Shown: positions 16,763-26,304, counted from the first letter of the stretch. The stretch is DNA of 64,000 nucleotides from CAVQXR01 sp963717955 (GCA_963717955.1 CAVQXR010000001.1:1240001-1304000), one strand, 5' to 3'. Notes: generated by a model from the letters alone, not told the origin. Numbers and translations are program-made.

Positions 16763-17793
16763 CCGGTGCTCGGGAGCGTCGACGTCAGGCCGCCGCTCGC
16801 CGGGGCGTAGCCGACCGCATAGCCGACCTCGGCGGCGTACTTCGCGCGCACCTGGTCGATCCACTCCTGCATCGTCGTGTCCTTCCTCCCTGCGAGGACC
16901 TGCTCTTCGATGGAGGTCTTGACGTCCGCGAACGGCGTGACCTTCTCGGGCTTGATGTCACCGAGCGCCTTGATGACATGCCAGCCGAACTCCGACTCGA
17001 CCGGCTGGCTCAGCTCGCCGGTCTCGAGCGCCCAGAGGGCGTCGCCGAACTCCTTGACCCACTGCTCGCGGGGCTGTTCACCAAGGTTCCCGCCGTCGGC
17101 GGCCGAAACCTCGTCTGTCGATTTCTCGCGGGCGAGCGTCGCGAAGTCGGCGCCGTCGACGAGCTGCGTGCGGAGCGCCTTCGCCTCCGCCTCCGTCTCG
17201 GCCAGGATGTGAGCCACGTCCCGCACCTCGGGAGTCGTGAACTCGTCCTGGTGCTCGTCGTAGTAGGCCTGCACCTCGTCGGGCGTGACCGTCACGTCCT
17301 TCGTGATCTCGGCGTAGAGCCGCTGGCTGAGGAGCGACGAGCGCAGCTGGCGCCTCAGGCCTTCCTCGCTCAACCCCAGGCTCCTCAGCTCCTCCTCGTA
17401 CTTCGCCTGGTCGCCTTCGAAGAACTGCTGCTTGAGCTCGTCGAGCCGCGTCTGCACCTCCTCGTCGGTCACGGCGACCCCCAGTGCCACAGCCTCTCGC
17501 TCGAGCTCCTCGCGCTGCACCAACAGGTTGACGATGTCGTTCTTGACCTTCTCGTACTCGGGTGTCCCCGTTCGCGGGAACTCCTCGCCGCGCGCTTCGT
17601 AGCCCGCCTGCGTCTGTGCGAAGAACTCGTCGAAGTCCGCCTGGGTGATCGGTGTGTCGCCGACGATCGCGACCGCACCGTCGGGAACGGCGGGACCGCT
17701 GACGGTCTCATCACCGCCCCCACCGCCGCAAGCGGCGGCGATCCCGAGCAGGGCAACGAGGAGCGGGAGGGCCAGGAGTCGACGGAGAGGCAT
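16759..17793 (-). CDS. PrsA/SurA-like peptidyl-prolyl isomerase lipoprotein
   Basis: A 344-residue exported foldase. The signal peptide ends in a lipobox with cysteine 22 (GIAAAC). A SurA_N-like helical region (about 55-190) precedes a parvulin rotamase domain: EVRDVAHILAETEAEAKAL, then GGNLGEQPREQWVKEFGDAL and SQPVESEFGWHVIKAL. It would sit on the outer face of the membrane and help fold secreted proteins. It lies 18 bp after mfd on the same strand, and its stop codon is embedded in the 24-bp palindrome. Confidence 0.92.
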   Translation of the reverse strand: MPLRRLLALPLLVALLGIAAACGGGGGDETVSGPAVPDGAVAIVGDTPITQADFDEFFAQTQAGYEARGEEFPRTGTPEYEKVKNDIVNLLVQREELEREAVALGVAVTDEEVQTRLDELKQQFFEGDQAKYEEELRSLGLSEEGLRRQLRSSLLSQRLYAEITKDVTVTPDEVQAYYDEHQDEFTTPEVRDVAHILAETEAEAKALRTQLVDGADFATLAREKSTDEVSAADGGNLGEQPREQWVKEFGDALWALETGELSQPVESEFGWHVIKALGDIKPEKVTPFADVKTSIEEQVLAGRKDTTMQEWIDQVRAKYAAEVGYAVGYAPASGGLTSTLPSTG

Positions 17794-17811
17794 GCGTCTA
17801 GGCGAGGGTAG

Positions 17812-20800
17812 CTAGCGCCCGAGACGGAGGATAGCATCGGCCAGTCGGAGCGCCCCCGGGAAGCCGTCGACCCTCATCGACACCTCGCGCGCGGCGCCCG
17901 AGTAGACCGCCGTGTCGGTCAGAGCCCGGAGCGCGCGGAGCTCCTCGGACCCGAGGACGAGCGGACCGACGGTCGCCTTCCCTGCCCGCAGGACGAGGTA
18001 ATCGGCCCCGATCTCCGCGAGCCGGAGCTTCGCCTCCTGGATCGCGAAGAGGTTCGCGACCGGATCCGGAACCGGCCCGAAGCGATCCTCGGTGGCGGCC
18101 CGAAGCTCGCGAAGCTCGTCCTCGGAGCCGACGAGGGCGATCCGCCGGTGCAGATCGATCTTCGCCGCCTCGGCTCCGATGTAGATCGCCGGGATGTATG
18201 CATCGACATGGGCGTCGACCCGCACCGGGCGGGCAACGGCGCGCCGCGCGCCGGCGAGCTCAGCCACCGCCTCTCCGAGCAGCTCCACGTAGAGCTCGAA
18301 GCCGACCGCGGCGACGTGCCCCGACTGCTCGGCGCCGAGCAGGTCACCCGCGCCGCGGATCTCGAGATCCCGCATCGCGATCGCGAAGCCCGCGCCGAGC
18401 TCCGTGTGGTCGGCGACGGTCGCGAGGCGGGCGCGTGCCTCCTGCGACAGCTCCGCGGCGTCCGGGTAGAAGAGGTAGGCGTGGGCGGTGACATCGCTGC
18501 GGCCGACCCGGCCCCGGATCTGGTAGAGCTGCGCGAGCCCGAGGGCATCGGCCCGCTCGACGACGAGGGTGTTGGCCCGCGGGATGTCGAGCCCCGACTC
18601 GATGATCGTCGTCGCGACGAGCACGTCGGCGTCGCCCTGGATGAAGGACAGCATCCGCTCCTCGAGCTCGCGCTCGGGGAGCTGCCCGTGCCCGACGAGG
18701 AAGCGAAGCGCCGGGCAGAGCTGGCGCAGCTTCTCGGCGCACTCCTCGATCGTCTCGACCCGGTTGTGCAGGTAGAAGGACTGGCCGCCCCGCTCGCTCT
18801 CCCGCATGAGCGCGCTTCGGACGAGCTCCTCGTCGTACTCGCCGACGTGCGTGCGGATCGGCCTGCGGCCCTCGGGCGGCGTCTCGATGACGCTGATGTC
18901 CCGCATCCCTGCGAGGGACATGTGCAGGGTCCGCGGGATCGGCGTCGCCGACAGCGTGAGCACGTCGACCTCGAGCCGGAGCTGACGCAGCAGCTCCTTC
19001 TGCGCAACGCCGAAGCGCTGCTCCTCGTCGACGATCACGAGCCCGAGATCCTTCGGGATGACGTCCCGAGAGAGCACGCGATGCGTCCCGATCAGCACGT
19101 CGACCTTGCCGGCTGCGAAGTCGGCGAGCACCCGCTTGACCTCGGCCGTCCGGCGGAATCGCGACACCATCTCGACCGTCACCGGGAGATCGCGGTACCG
19201 CTCCCGGAACGTGTTCCAGTGCTGCTGCGAGAGCACGGTCGTCGGCGCGAGCAGGAGCGCCTGCTTCCCTCCGGCGACGGCGATGAACGCGGCACGGACG
19301 GCGACCTCCGTCTTGCCGAAGCCGACGTCGCCGCACACGAGCCGATCCATCGGCCGGTGCGTCTCGAGGTCCTCCTTGACCGCCTCGATCGCGCGGCGCT
19401 GGTCGGACGTCTCCTCGTAGGCGAAGCTGGCCTCGAGGTGCTCGACGAGGTCGCCGTTCGCGTCGAACGAGACCCCCTCGGCACGCTGCCGCTGTGCGTA
19501 CAGGGCGATGAGCTCGCCCGCGAGCTCGCGGGCGCCCTCCCGCGCCCTCGACTTGATCGTCTGCCAGGCTTTCCCACCCAGCTTCGACAGCGCAGGCGGA
19601 CGGGCGTCCGCGCCCACGTACCGCGACACCTTGCCGATCTGCTCGTGGGGAACGTAGAGGCGATCCTCGCCCTTGAAGGCGAGGAGCAGGTAGTCCCGCG
19701 TGATTCCTGCGACCGTCTTCGTCTCGAAGCCCACGAGCCTGCCGACACCGTGGTCCTCGTGTACCACGTAGTCGCCGACACGGAGGTCGGCGAAGCTTTG
19801 GAGCGCGCGGCCGACTCTCGCGTCGGCCCGCGGCAGGCGCTTGCGAAAGACCTGGATGTCCGGGAGCAGCACGAGCCGGAGCTCACGCGACACGAACCCC
19901 CGTCGCGCCGGCGCGACGGCGAACAGCAGCTCCGCCTCGGGAGGAAGATCGTCTCCGGGCTCGTGCAGCGACGCCTCGACCTTCCGCAGCATCGACGTCG
20001 TCCGGAGCGCCTCTCCCCGGTGCGGGAACGTCACGACGACGCGGTTGCCGGCGCGCAGGAATCCGTTGAGCTCCGTCTCCGCCTCCGCCAGCCCTCGCGC
20101 GGCGACAGCCGGCCGCTGCGCCTCGAACGCGAACGGCTGGCCCGACGGCAGCGGGTCGAGCTCCCGGCTCTCGCCGACGTCGATCGGGCCGCCGAGCTCT
20201 TCCCGCCAGATCGACTCGACCTCGCCACGCTCCCAGACGAGGTCGACCCGGTCGATCGCCGGAGCGAGGCCGGCCGGGACGGCGCGATTGGCCGCTCCAT
20301 CCCCGGGGAGCTCCGGCTCGACGGAGTCGAGACGCACCTCGGCGGCCGGGTAGACGACCGCGGCCGTCAGCGGATGGAGCGTGCGCTGCGTGAACGGCGA
20401 GAACGCCCGGATCGCCTCGATCTCGTCGCCGAACAGCTCGATCCGGACGGGGTCGCGGCCGGTGGCGCGGAAGATGTCCACGATGCCGCCACGGACGGCG
20501 AACTGCCCCCGCTCCTCGACGCGATCCACCCGCTCGTACCCGGCGAGGACGAGCTTCTCGGCCAGCCCGTCCACGCCCGGCTCGTCGCCGACGGCGAGGC
20601 GCATGGTCTCGGCCCGCTCGAGCGCGGGCGGGAGACCCTGGGCGAACCCGAGCGCGGAGGCGAACACGAGACCGCCTGCCGCCAGCACTTCGAGCGCACG
20701 CGCCCGCTCGCCGACCAGGTGCGGAGGCGGGGTCAGGCCGCTCTCGAAAGAGACGCCGCGCGAGGCGAAAAGGCCGACGCGGCCGGCTCCGACGTACCAT

Positions 20801-21036
20801 CCGGCGGCCTCGGCGAGATCGCGCGCGTCGGCGTCCTCGGGCACGAGGCAGACTAGGCCGCCCGCAGGCTCGAGGACGACCCACAGCGCGCTCGCCACGA
20901 GCGGGAAGAGCGGCTCGGACACCCGGGCGCGCGCGCCCGGGCCGGCGGAGGCGTAGGCGCGCATCCGCTCGTGGCTGGCGAGCTCGCGGACGAGCGCGGC
21001 GAGCGGAGGGGCGTCGTCGGCGTCGGTGTCAGCCAC
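17812..21036 (-). CDS. mfd: transcription-repair coupling factor Mfd
   Basis: A 1074-residue DNA translocase that removes stalled RNA polymerase and recruits UvrA. In order: a UvrB-like N-terminal module, the RNA polymerase interaction domain (VGDYVVHEDHGVGRLVGFET), Walker A in CGDVGFGKTE, the DEEQ box in IVDEEQRFGV, TATPIPRTLHMSLAG, IRGRVGRSDVTAHAYL, and a C-terminal TRCF domain. GTG 21036 was taken as start because the frame further up lies in the repeat at 21047-21214. No Shine-Dalgarno is visible before it. The 902-codon plus-strand frame opposite is a shadow. Confidence 0.97.
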   Translation of the reverse strand: MADTDADDAPPLAALVRELASHERMRAYASAGPGARARVSEPLFPLVASALWVVLEPAGGLVCLVPEDADARDLAEAAGWYVGAGRVGLFASRGVSFESGLTPPPHLVGERARALEVLAAGGLVFASALGFAQGLPPALERAETMRLAVGDEPGVDGLAEKLVLAGYERVDRVEERGQFAVRGGIVDIFRATGRDPVRIELFGDEIEAIRAFSPFTQRTLHPLTAAVVYPAAEVRLDSVEPELPGDGAANRAVPAGLAPAIDRVDLVWERGEVESIWREELGGPIDVGESRELDPLPSGQPFAFEAQRPAVAARGLAEAETELNGFLRAGNRVVVTFPHRGEALRTTSMLRKVEASLHEPGDDLPPEAELLFAVAPARRGFVSRELRLVLLPDIQVFRKRLPRADARVGRALQSFADLRVGDYVVHEDHGVGRLVGFETKTVAGITRDYLLLAFKGEDRLYVPHEQIGKVSRYVGADARPPALSKLGGKAWQTIKSRAREGARELAGELIALYAQRQRAEGVSFDANGDLVEHLEASFAYEETSDQRRAIEAVKEDLETHRPMDRLVCGDVGFGKTEVAVRAAFIAVAGGKQALLLAPTTVLSQQHWNTFRERYRDLPVTVEMVSRFRRTAEVKRVLADFAAGKVDVLIGTHRVLSRDVIPKDLGLVIVDEEQRFGVAQKELLRQLRLEVDVLTLSATPIPRTLHMSLAGMRDISVIETPPEGRRPIRTHVGEYDEELVRSALMRESERGGQSFYLHNRVETIEECAEKLRQLCPALRFLVGHGQLPERELEERMLSFIQGDADVLVATTIIESGLDIPRANTLVVERADALGLAQLYQIRGRVGRSDVTAHAYLFYPDAAELSQEARARLATVADHTELGAGFAIAMRDLEIRGAGDLLGAEQSGHVAAVGFELYVELLGEAVAELAGARRAVARPVRVDAHVDAYIPAIYIGAEAAKIDLHRRIALVGSEDELRELRAATEDRFGPVPDPVANLFAIQEAKLRLAEIGADYLVLRAGKATVGPLVLGSEELRALRALTDTAVYSGAAREVSMRVDGFPGALRLADAILRLGR

Positions 21037-21046
21037 GGCCGACGCC

Positions 21047-21214
21047 CTAGTGCTCCGTCTCGGAATTCCCTTGACGCTCCAGCGCGCGAAACGCGAGCCA
21101 GGCAAGGACGCAGGGAGCGCCCGTATTGGTGAATACGGGCGCGACCGAGGAGACCGCATGGCGACGCGCTGCAGCCGCCCGGAGTGCAAGGCGATTTCTG
21201 AGACGGAGCACTAG
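21047..21214 (-). repeat. 168-bp structured repeat, copy A (between pth and mfd)
   Basis: It begins at the pth stop codon and ends 10 bp before mfd. The ends are perfect 15-bp inverted arms (CTAGTGCTCCGTCTC). On the minus strand the core has TCCTCGGTCGC and GCTCCCTGCGTCCTTG around an apical hairpin with an 11-bp stem (21117-21142). A middle helix pairs GCTCCAGCGCG with CGCGCTGCAGC (one mismatch). The same core and spacing recur in copies B and C. Neither Shine-Dalgarno nor promoter for mfd is evident within it. Confidence 0.85.
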
Positions 21215-21813
21215 ATGCGCTCGTTGATGCGCTGCTGGGCGATATCGAGCCCCTCGACCACGACTTCCTCCACGGCGTCGGCGCCCCGCGCCACGAGCCC
21301 TGCGACATCGATCTCGGGCGCGAACGGAGCCAGGACGTAGGCGGCGACCGGGCGTGGGTCGCCGCGGTCGGGACGGCCGACGCCGATCCTCAGCCTGAGG
21401 AAGTCCGGCGAGCCCAGATCCCGCGCGATCGAGCGGAGGCCGTTGTGGCCGGCGAGCCCTCCGCCCAGCCGTGCCTGAAGCCGGCCGACGTCCAGGTCGA
21501 CGTCGTCGTGGACGACGAGGACTGAGGTGAGCAACGCCTTGAAGAAGCGCACGGCGGGCCCGACGGAGCGTCCCGATTCGTTCACATAGGTTTGCGGAGC
21601 CAGTAGGACGACGTGCCGGCCGTCCAGGCGCACGTCGGCGAGATGCGCCGAGAACTTCGTGCGGAACCCCGCTCCGTGACGCCGGGCGAGCTCCTCGACG
21701 ACCTTGAACCCAACGTTGTGCGGCGTGTCGCGGTATTCGCGACCCGGGTTGCCGAGCCCGACGACCAGAAGGTCGAGCGACGAGGAGGTCTCGCCGCGAC
21801 GACGCAGGCGCAC
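21211..21813 (-). CDS. pth: peptidyl-tRNA hydrolase
   Basis: A 200-residue enzyme that recycles peptidyl-tRNA. VVGLGNPGREYRDTPHNVGF carries the catalytic histidine and substrate-binding asparagine; QTYVNESG, VVHDDVDLDVG and GGGLAGHNGLRSI are the remaining signatures. The N-terminus has about twelve extra basic and serine residues from GTG 21813; a later start cannot be excluded. It lies between two copies of the 168-bp repeat in an rplY-pth-mfd order, and its TAG forms the edge of copy A. Confidence 0.96.
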   Translation of the reverse strand: MRLRRRGETSSSLDLLVVGLGNPGREYRDTPHNVGFKVVEELARRHGAGFRTKFSAHLADVRLDGRHVVLLAPQTYVNESGRSVGPAVRFFKALLTSVLVVHDDVDLDVGRLQARLGGGLAGHNGLRSIARDLGSPDFLRLRIGVGRPDRGDPRPVAAYVLAPFAPEIDVAGLVARGADAVEEVVVEGLDIAQQRINERI

Positions 21814-21816
21814 GGG

Positions 21817-21984
21817 CTAGTGGTGTCTCCGGGAAGTTCGGGGCCTATTCGCCGGCGAAACCCGAGCAGGCCCAGGACGCAGGGAGCCGCGATAGCAGAA
21901 GGTATCGAGGCGACTGAGGACGACGGCACGCGAAGCGTTTGCAGCCGCGCGAAGGGGTGGCGAACTTCCCGGAGAGGCCACTAG
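21817..21984 (-). repeat. 168-bp structured repeat, copy B (between rplY and pth)
   Basis: It begins at the rplY stop codon and ends 3 bp before pth. The arms, CTAGTGG(TG/CC)TCTCCGGGAAGTTCG, match at 22 of 24 positions. The minus-strand core TCCTCAGTCGC and GCTCCCTGCGTCCTGG flank a different apical hairpin (CGATA/TATCG), so pairing is kept while sequence changes relative to copy A. The length is identical to copy A, and the core motifs sit at the same distances from the ends. Confidence 0.85.
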
Positions 21985-22646
21985 TCGGCCGCCGTCTCGG
22001 CCTCCGCGGAGGGCTCCTCCTCGGCCTCGCCGTCCTCGGCGGCCTCTTCACCCTCGACGGCCTCTTCATCCTCGGCCAGCGCGCGGCGGCTGACCGTCAC
22101 CGAGGCGACGGTCGTCTCGAGGTCGTCGAGGATCGTCACACCCTCCGGGACCGCGACCGCGCCGAGTTGGAGCGAGTCGCCGATCTCGAGCGCGCTGACG
22201 TCGAGCTCGAGGCGCTCCGGAAGCCCCATCGGCAGCGCCTCGACGTTAATCTCGCGCACCACCTGCTGGAGCAGGCCGCCCATGGAGACACCCTCCGGGA
22301 TCCCGACGAGCTCGAGTGCGACCTGAGCCTGGATCTTCCGGTCGAGGCGCACCTCGTGGAGGTCGACATGGGTCAGGTTCGAGCGGAGCGGGTCGAGCTG
22401 GTAGTCCTTCAACACCGCGTGATGCGGCTTGCCCTTGCCGTCGACGAGGACGTCCACGATCGCATGCAGGCCCTGACCGCCGCTGAGGACGCGCCGCAGC
22501 TCGAGGCGGTCGACGGCGAAGTGACGCGGCACGCCGCTCCCGTACAGCACGCCGGGAACGAGGCCCTCGCGGCGTAGCCGGCGGGTCTCGCTGCTGCCGA
22601 GCTTCTCCCGCGTCGCGACGACGAGCTGTGCGCGCTCTCCAGCCAT
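21981..22646 (-). CDS. rplY: 50S ribosomal protein L25 / general stress protein Ctc
   Basis: A 221-residue long-form L25 (TL5/CTC type) that binds 5S rRNA. The N-terminal L25 domain has REKLGSSETRRLRREGLVPGVLYG and DYQLDPLRSNLTHVDLHEV. The C-terminal TL5 beta domain follows (LVGIPEGVSMGGLLQQVVREI), and an acidic alanine/glutamate tail ends the protein. ATG 22646 is the start. It heads the rplY-pth-mfd run and its stop codon TAG is the edge of repeat copy B. Confidence 0.96.
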   Translation of the reverse strand: MAGERAQLVVATREKLGSSETRRLRREGLVPGVLYGSGVPRHFAVDRLELRRVLSGGQGLHAIVDVLVDGKGKPHHAVLKDYQLDPLRSNLTHVDLHEVRLDRKIQAQVALELVGIPEGVSMGGLLQQVVREINVEALPMGLPERLELDVSALEIGDSLQLGAVAVPEGVTILDDLETTVASVTVSRRALAEDEEAVEGEEAAEDGEAEEEPSAEAETAAD

Positions 22647-22692
22647 ACCGGCCGAGAAGTCTAGCCAAAAGCCCGGCGCGCGCCGTGCCGCA

Positions 22693-22715
22693 ACCATATG
22701 GTTCGGGCACCGAAC
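22693..22715. promoter_or_regulatory. paired palindromes in the rplY/cupin divergent promoter region
   Basis: The 81 bp between the divergent rplY and cupin genes hold two adjacent palindromes: ACCATATGGT (22693-22702) and GTTCGG-GCA-CCGAAC (22701-22715). They lie 12-35 bp before the cupin ATG. They look like protein-binding operators, or the second could form an RNA hairpin in the cupin leader. No regulator can be assigned. Confidence 0.4.
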
Positions 22716-22727
22716 GGGAGGGTTGCG

Positions 22728-23156
22728 ATGGCGGCGGATGGATGGAGGCAGGCCCGCATCGAGGACGTGCCCGCCCTGGGGCAGAGCGGCGACCCCGCGT
22801 ACTGGGCCGACTGGGCACAGGACGCCGACTACGGCAGGCGCTGGCACTCCCTCGGCCGGGCGCTCGGCGTCCATGCGTTCGGCCTGAACGCGAACACCGC
22901 CGACGCCGGTTGCGAGCTCGTCGTCGCCCACGATGAGCTCGAATTCGGAGGTCAGGAGGAGCTCTACGTGGTCATCAGGGGCCGCGCCCGGTTTCGCTGC
23001 GGCCCTGACGAGCTCGAGGTCGGCCCCGGCGAGGTGCTCGTCGTCGAGGGTCACGTGCCCCGGGCAGCGACCGCGCTCGAGGACTCGACGCTCGTCCTCA
23101 TGGTGGGCGGGGTCTCCGGTGAGGCGTACGTGATGCCGGACTGGAACCAGGACTAG
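22728..23156 (+). CDS. cupin-domain protein
   Basis: A 142-residue single-domain cupin. LEFGGQEELYVVIRGRARFRCG and the second motif GPGEVLVVEGHVPRAATA define the beta-barrel. The first motif has only Glu where most cupins have two histidines, so metal binding is uncertain; a role as a small-molecule sensor or non-metal cupin is possible. ATG 22728 was chosen because GGGAGGG stands just before it; an earlier in-frame ATG at 22698 lacks such a site. Confidence 0.8.
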   Translation: MAADGWRQARIEDVPALGQSGDPAYWADWAQDADYGRRWHSLGRALGVHAFGLNANTADAGCELVVAHDELEFGGQEELYVVIRGRARFRCGPDELEVGPGEVLVVEGHVPRAATALEDSTLVLMVGGVSGEAYVMPDWNQD

Positions 23157-23233
23157 TTAGGTTTGCAGCTCGTCTTGGCCAGGGAGCGGGCGGCGGCGCG
23201 GGGCGGAAACGCAGGTGTCTCCAACGGGAACGG

Positions 23234-26176
23234 TCATGCGGGCTCCGCTTCGTCTTGCTCGGTCAGCCGGTTGAGCACCTGCGCCGTCATGGCAAGGTTG
23301 TTCTTGCGTTCGTAGCGTTCGAGCGCCTGCGTGAGCGTGGCGGCCGCTTCGTCGCGTTGGCCGGCGGCGTGGAGCACCTCGGCGAGGTCGCAGAGCGCGT
23401 CGCCCTGGACGTTGAGCGCGTCCGTGGGTTCGGTGATCGCGACGGCCTCACGGGCCAGGGCCTCGGCCTCGGCGTGCTCGCCACGATGAGCGTGGACGAG
23501 CGCGAGCACCTGCCGCCAGAGTGTCTGCACCATTCCATCCTGCTTCGTCGTATCGACGTCACGGCCGAGGTGAGCAAGCGGCTCGGCCTCCTCGTAGCGG
23601 CCGAGCGCGCAGAGCGAACGACCGAGCTCTAGCGCATATGTCGCGAGGATATAGCGGTGACCGCGTTGCGTGGCCAGGTCGCAGACCCGGCGGAAGTGAA
23701 CAGCTGCGTTCTCATGGTCGCCTGCGGTCGCCGCGATGTAGCCGAGGATGTAGCTGCCCCAGTCATCGCCCGTGAGCTCCCGCCAGCGCTGGCCGGCCTC
23801 GGTCACGATCGGCGATGCTTCCTCGAAGCGGGCGAGCATCGTGAGCAGCCAAGCGCGTGCGAGCAGGAGTCGCGGATGCGGGTTCTCGGGGAGCATCGCG
23901 TCGAGCGTCACGAGCGCCTCGTCCGCTGGCCGCGGCCCGTAGAGGAGCGCACTGTCGAGGCGGAAGAGATCCGAGCGGGGCTGGCCGGCCAGCCGGGCAT
24001 GGCGGAATGCCTGCTCCGACGCGTGCGCATAGTCCTCGTAGCGCAAGCGCCAGTTCGCGATCCCGTAGCCGAGCACCAGCCAGACGTGCACCAGCCCGGC
24101 GTGATCTCCGGTCTGCTCGAGCAGCGGCAGCGCCGTTCGTGCGAGTTGCTCCACCTCGCCGATCGCCGGATCGGTCGCGTAGTAAGAGCGGTAGTAGGCG
24201 GCGCCGACCCGGGCCAGCGCCTCGGCTGCCTCGTCGCCCGCTACGTGCGCTCGTTCAGCGGCGGCATCGGCAACCGCGGCGGCCTTCGGACTGTCCCCGT
24301 AGAGCGCCTCGGCAAGGTCGAGCTCGAGCACGACGTCCAAGCGAGCCGGACGTGTCAGCTCGAGCGCTCGTTGGAGCAGCGCGGCGGCAGCCCGCTCGTC
24401 GCCGCGCCAGAGCGCACGGCGGCCCGCGGCGGAGAGCCGCTTTCCCGCACGTTCCGAGAGAGCCGTGTCGGGTTGCCCGAGCTCCTGCTTGTAGCGGGCA
24501 GCCTGCTCGAGGTGGTAGCCGAGGATCTCGTCCCGCTCGACCAGCTCGTCGCCACGCTCGGCCAGCCAGCCGGCGAAGCGTCCGTGCAGTTGCGCCCGCG
24601 ACGACTTGGGCAGAGCATCGTAGGCGGCATCCCGGATCAAGAGGTGGCGGAAACGGAAGCCGTCCTCACCCGTGAACTGCGCCCGGTCAGGACGGATCAG
24701 CTCCCGGCGCACGAGCGCCGCCAGCCGCGGCGTCACCTGGGTCTCCTCCCGGCCGAGAGCCTGCACGGCGCCACGGTGGAAGACCTCGCCCTCGACCGCG
24801 GCGCGCTCGAGCACGCGCCGCTCACCCGCGTCGAGCTGGTCGAGGCGGGCGGCGAGCAGCGCCTTGATCGTCGGCGGCACGTCGACCTCGCCTCCGGCCT
24901 CACCGGCCATCGCCAGCATTTCGCCGATGAACAGTGGGTTGCCGGCAGCCGCGGCCGCGATCTTCGCACGCACCTCCTCCGCCGCAGCGCCGATCAAGCT
25001 GTCCGCATCCCGGCGGCTCAGCGGCTCGAGCCGCACCGTCACGGACCAGGAAGGTCGGCGGTCGAGCAGCTCGAGGCGCGCCATGCACACAACCAGAAGC
25101 GGGGCGCCGCTGGAAAGCAACGAGACATGCTCGACCAGATCGAGGAGGGTCTCCTCGCCCCAATGAAGGTCGTCGAACACAACGACCAGCGGCGCCTGCT
25201 CCTCGAGCAGCTTGCGGAACGCCCAGGCGATCTCCTCTGCCGACGTGCCCGCCTCCGACTCGCCCAGCAGCGAACGAATCGCTGCCGCGGCCGCCGGGTC
25301 GGTCGGCAACACTCCGAGTTGCCTCACGACCTCCACCACCGGCCAGTAGGTGATCCCGACCCCATACGGAAGACAGCGGCTGCGGACGACGCGTGCGTCG
25401 AACGAGTCGAACGCCTCCGCCACCAGCCGGGTCTTGCCGAGACCCGCATCACCGACGATCGTGACCAGCTCGCAGCGCAGCTCAGCGAGAGCGCGTCCCC
25501 ACGCCTCGCCCAGCAACCCCAGCTCGTGCTTGCGACCGACGAACACCGTGTCGTGTCGCCGCTCTAGCGCCGCGCGGGCCTCGAGCAGCCGGAAAGCCGG
25601 CACCGGCTCGCGCTTCCCCTTCAGCAGCAACGGCTCGAGCGGCTCCACATCGACCGCGCTACCGACGAGCACCCGCGTCGCCTCGGCAATCAACACCTCC
25701 CCCGGCCTCGCGGCCTGCTGCAAGCGGGCCGCTACATTCAAGGCATCGCCGGTCGCCAGACGTTCCTTCGTCCCTGTCACCACCTCACTCGTGCTCACCC
25801 CAATCCGCCCCTCGAACCCCAGCCCGGCGAACGCCTCCCGCATCTCCACCGCCGCCCGGCACGCCCGCAACGCATCATCCTCATGAGCCGCTGGCACCCC
25901 GAACACCGCCACCACCGCATCACCGATGAACTTCTCCACCGAACCACCGTGACGCTCCACCACGCCGCTCATGCGCTCGAAGAACCGGGCCAGCCGAGGC
26001 TGCAACGCCTCCGGATCTGACGACTCCCCAAGCGCCGTCGAACCGACAACGTCACAGAACAGCACCGACACCACCTTCCGGTGCTCACTCGACACGCCGC
26101 CAAGCGCCGCACCACACGCCTCGCAGAACCTCGCGGCGTCGCTGTTCCCATGGCCACAACCCGCGCAAACCTCCAT
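23234..26176 (-). CDS. class III adenylate/guanylate cyclase fused to AAA ATPase and TPR repeats
   Basis: A 980-residue regulatory protein. Residues 1-25 form a zinc ribbon (CAGCGHGNSDAARFCEACG). A class III cyclase domain follows (about 30-195) with metal-binding VLFCDVVGST and KFIGDAVVAVFG and the NVAARLQ motif. Next is an AAA_16 ATPase (Walker A VGDAGLGKT, Walker B VVVFDDLHWGEE), then a long TPR-like helical region to the end. The architecture is common in Thermoleophilia and mycobacteria, where it may link cAMP synthesis to an ATP-driven sensor or MalT-like regulator. No ligand is evident. Confidence 0.92.
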   Translation of the reverse strand: MEVCAGCGHGNSDAARFCEACGAALGGVSSEHRKVVSVLFCDVVGSTALGESSDPEALQPRLARFFERMSGVVERHGGSVEKFIGDAVVAVFGVPAAHEDDALRACRAAVEMREAFAGLGFEGRIGVSTSEVVTGTKERLATGDALNVAARLQQAARPGEVLIAEATRVLVGSAVDVEPLEPLLLKGKREPVPAFRLLEARAALERRHDTVFVGRKHELGLLGEAWGRALAELRCELVTIVGDAGLGKTRLVAEAFDSFDARVVRSRCLPYGVGITYWPVVEVVRQLGVLPTDPAAAAAIRSLLGESEAGTSAEEIAWAFRKLLEEQAPLVVVFDDLHWGEETLLDLVEHVSLLSSGAPLLVVCMARLELLDRRPSWSVTVRLEPLSRRDADSLIGAAAEEVRAKIAAAAAGNPLFIGEMLAMAGEAGGEVDVPPTIKALLAARLDQLDAGERRVLERAAVEGEVFHRGAVQALGREETQVTPRLAALVRRELIRPDRAQFTGEDGFRFRHLLIRDAAYDALPKSSRAQLHGRFAGWLAERGDELVERDEILGYHLEQAARYKQELGQPDTALSERAGKRLSAAGRRALWRGDERAAAALLQRALELTRPARLDVVLELDLAEALYGDSPKAAAVADAAAERAHVAGDEAAEALARVGAAYYRSYYATDPAIGEVEQLARTALPLLEQTGDHAGLVHVWLVLGYGIANWRLRYEDYAHASEQAFRHARLAGQPRSDLFRLDSALLYGPRPADEALVTLDAMLPENPHPRLLLARAWLLTMLARFEEASPIVTEAGQRWRELTGDDWGSYILGYIAATAGDHENAAVHFRRVCDLATQRGHRYILATYALELGRSLCALGRYEEAEPLAHLGRDVDTTKQDGMVQTLWRQVLALVHAHRGEHAEAEALAREAVAITEPTDALNVQGDALCDLAEVLHAAGQRDEAAATLTQALERYERKNNLAMTAQVLNRLTEQDEAEPA

Positions 26177-26304
26177 GGCAGGAGACTAGATCGCATCGCC
26201 GGCCACGACCACCACGAGCCCGTTAACAGCAATCGACGCCACGCTCGTACTCACGCGCGACGCGCATCACTCGGCCGGGCGCCGCACCCCCGCCCGAACG
26301 CGCG

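Noticed and set aside
18148..20856. A 902-codon plus-strand frame opposite mfd
   Set aside because: It mirrors the mfd codon pattern, is low in hydrophobic cores and matches nothing; mfd has all family motifs.
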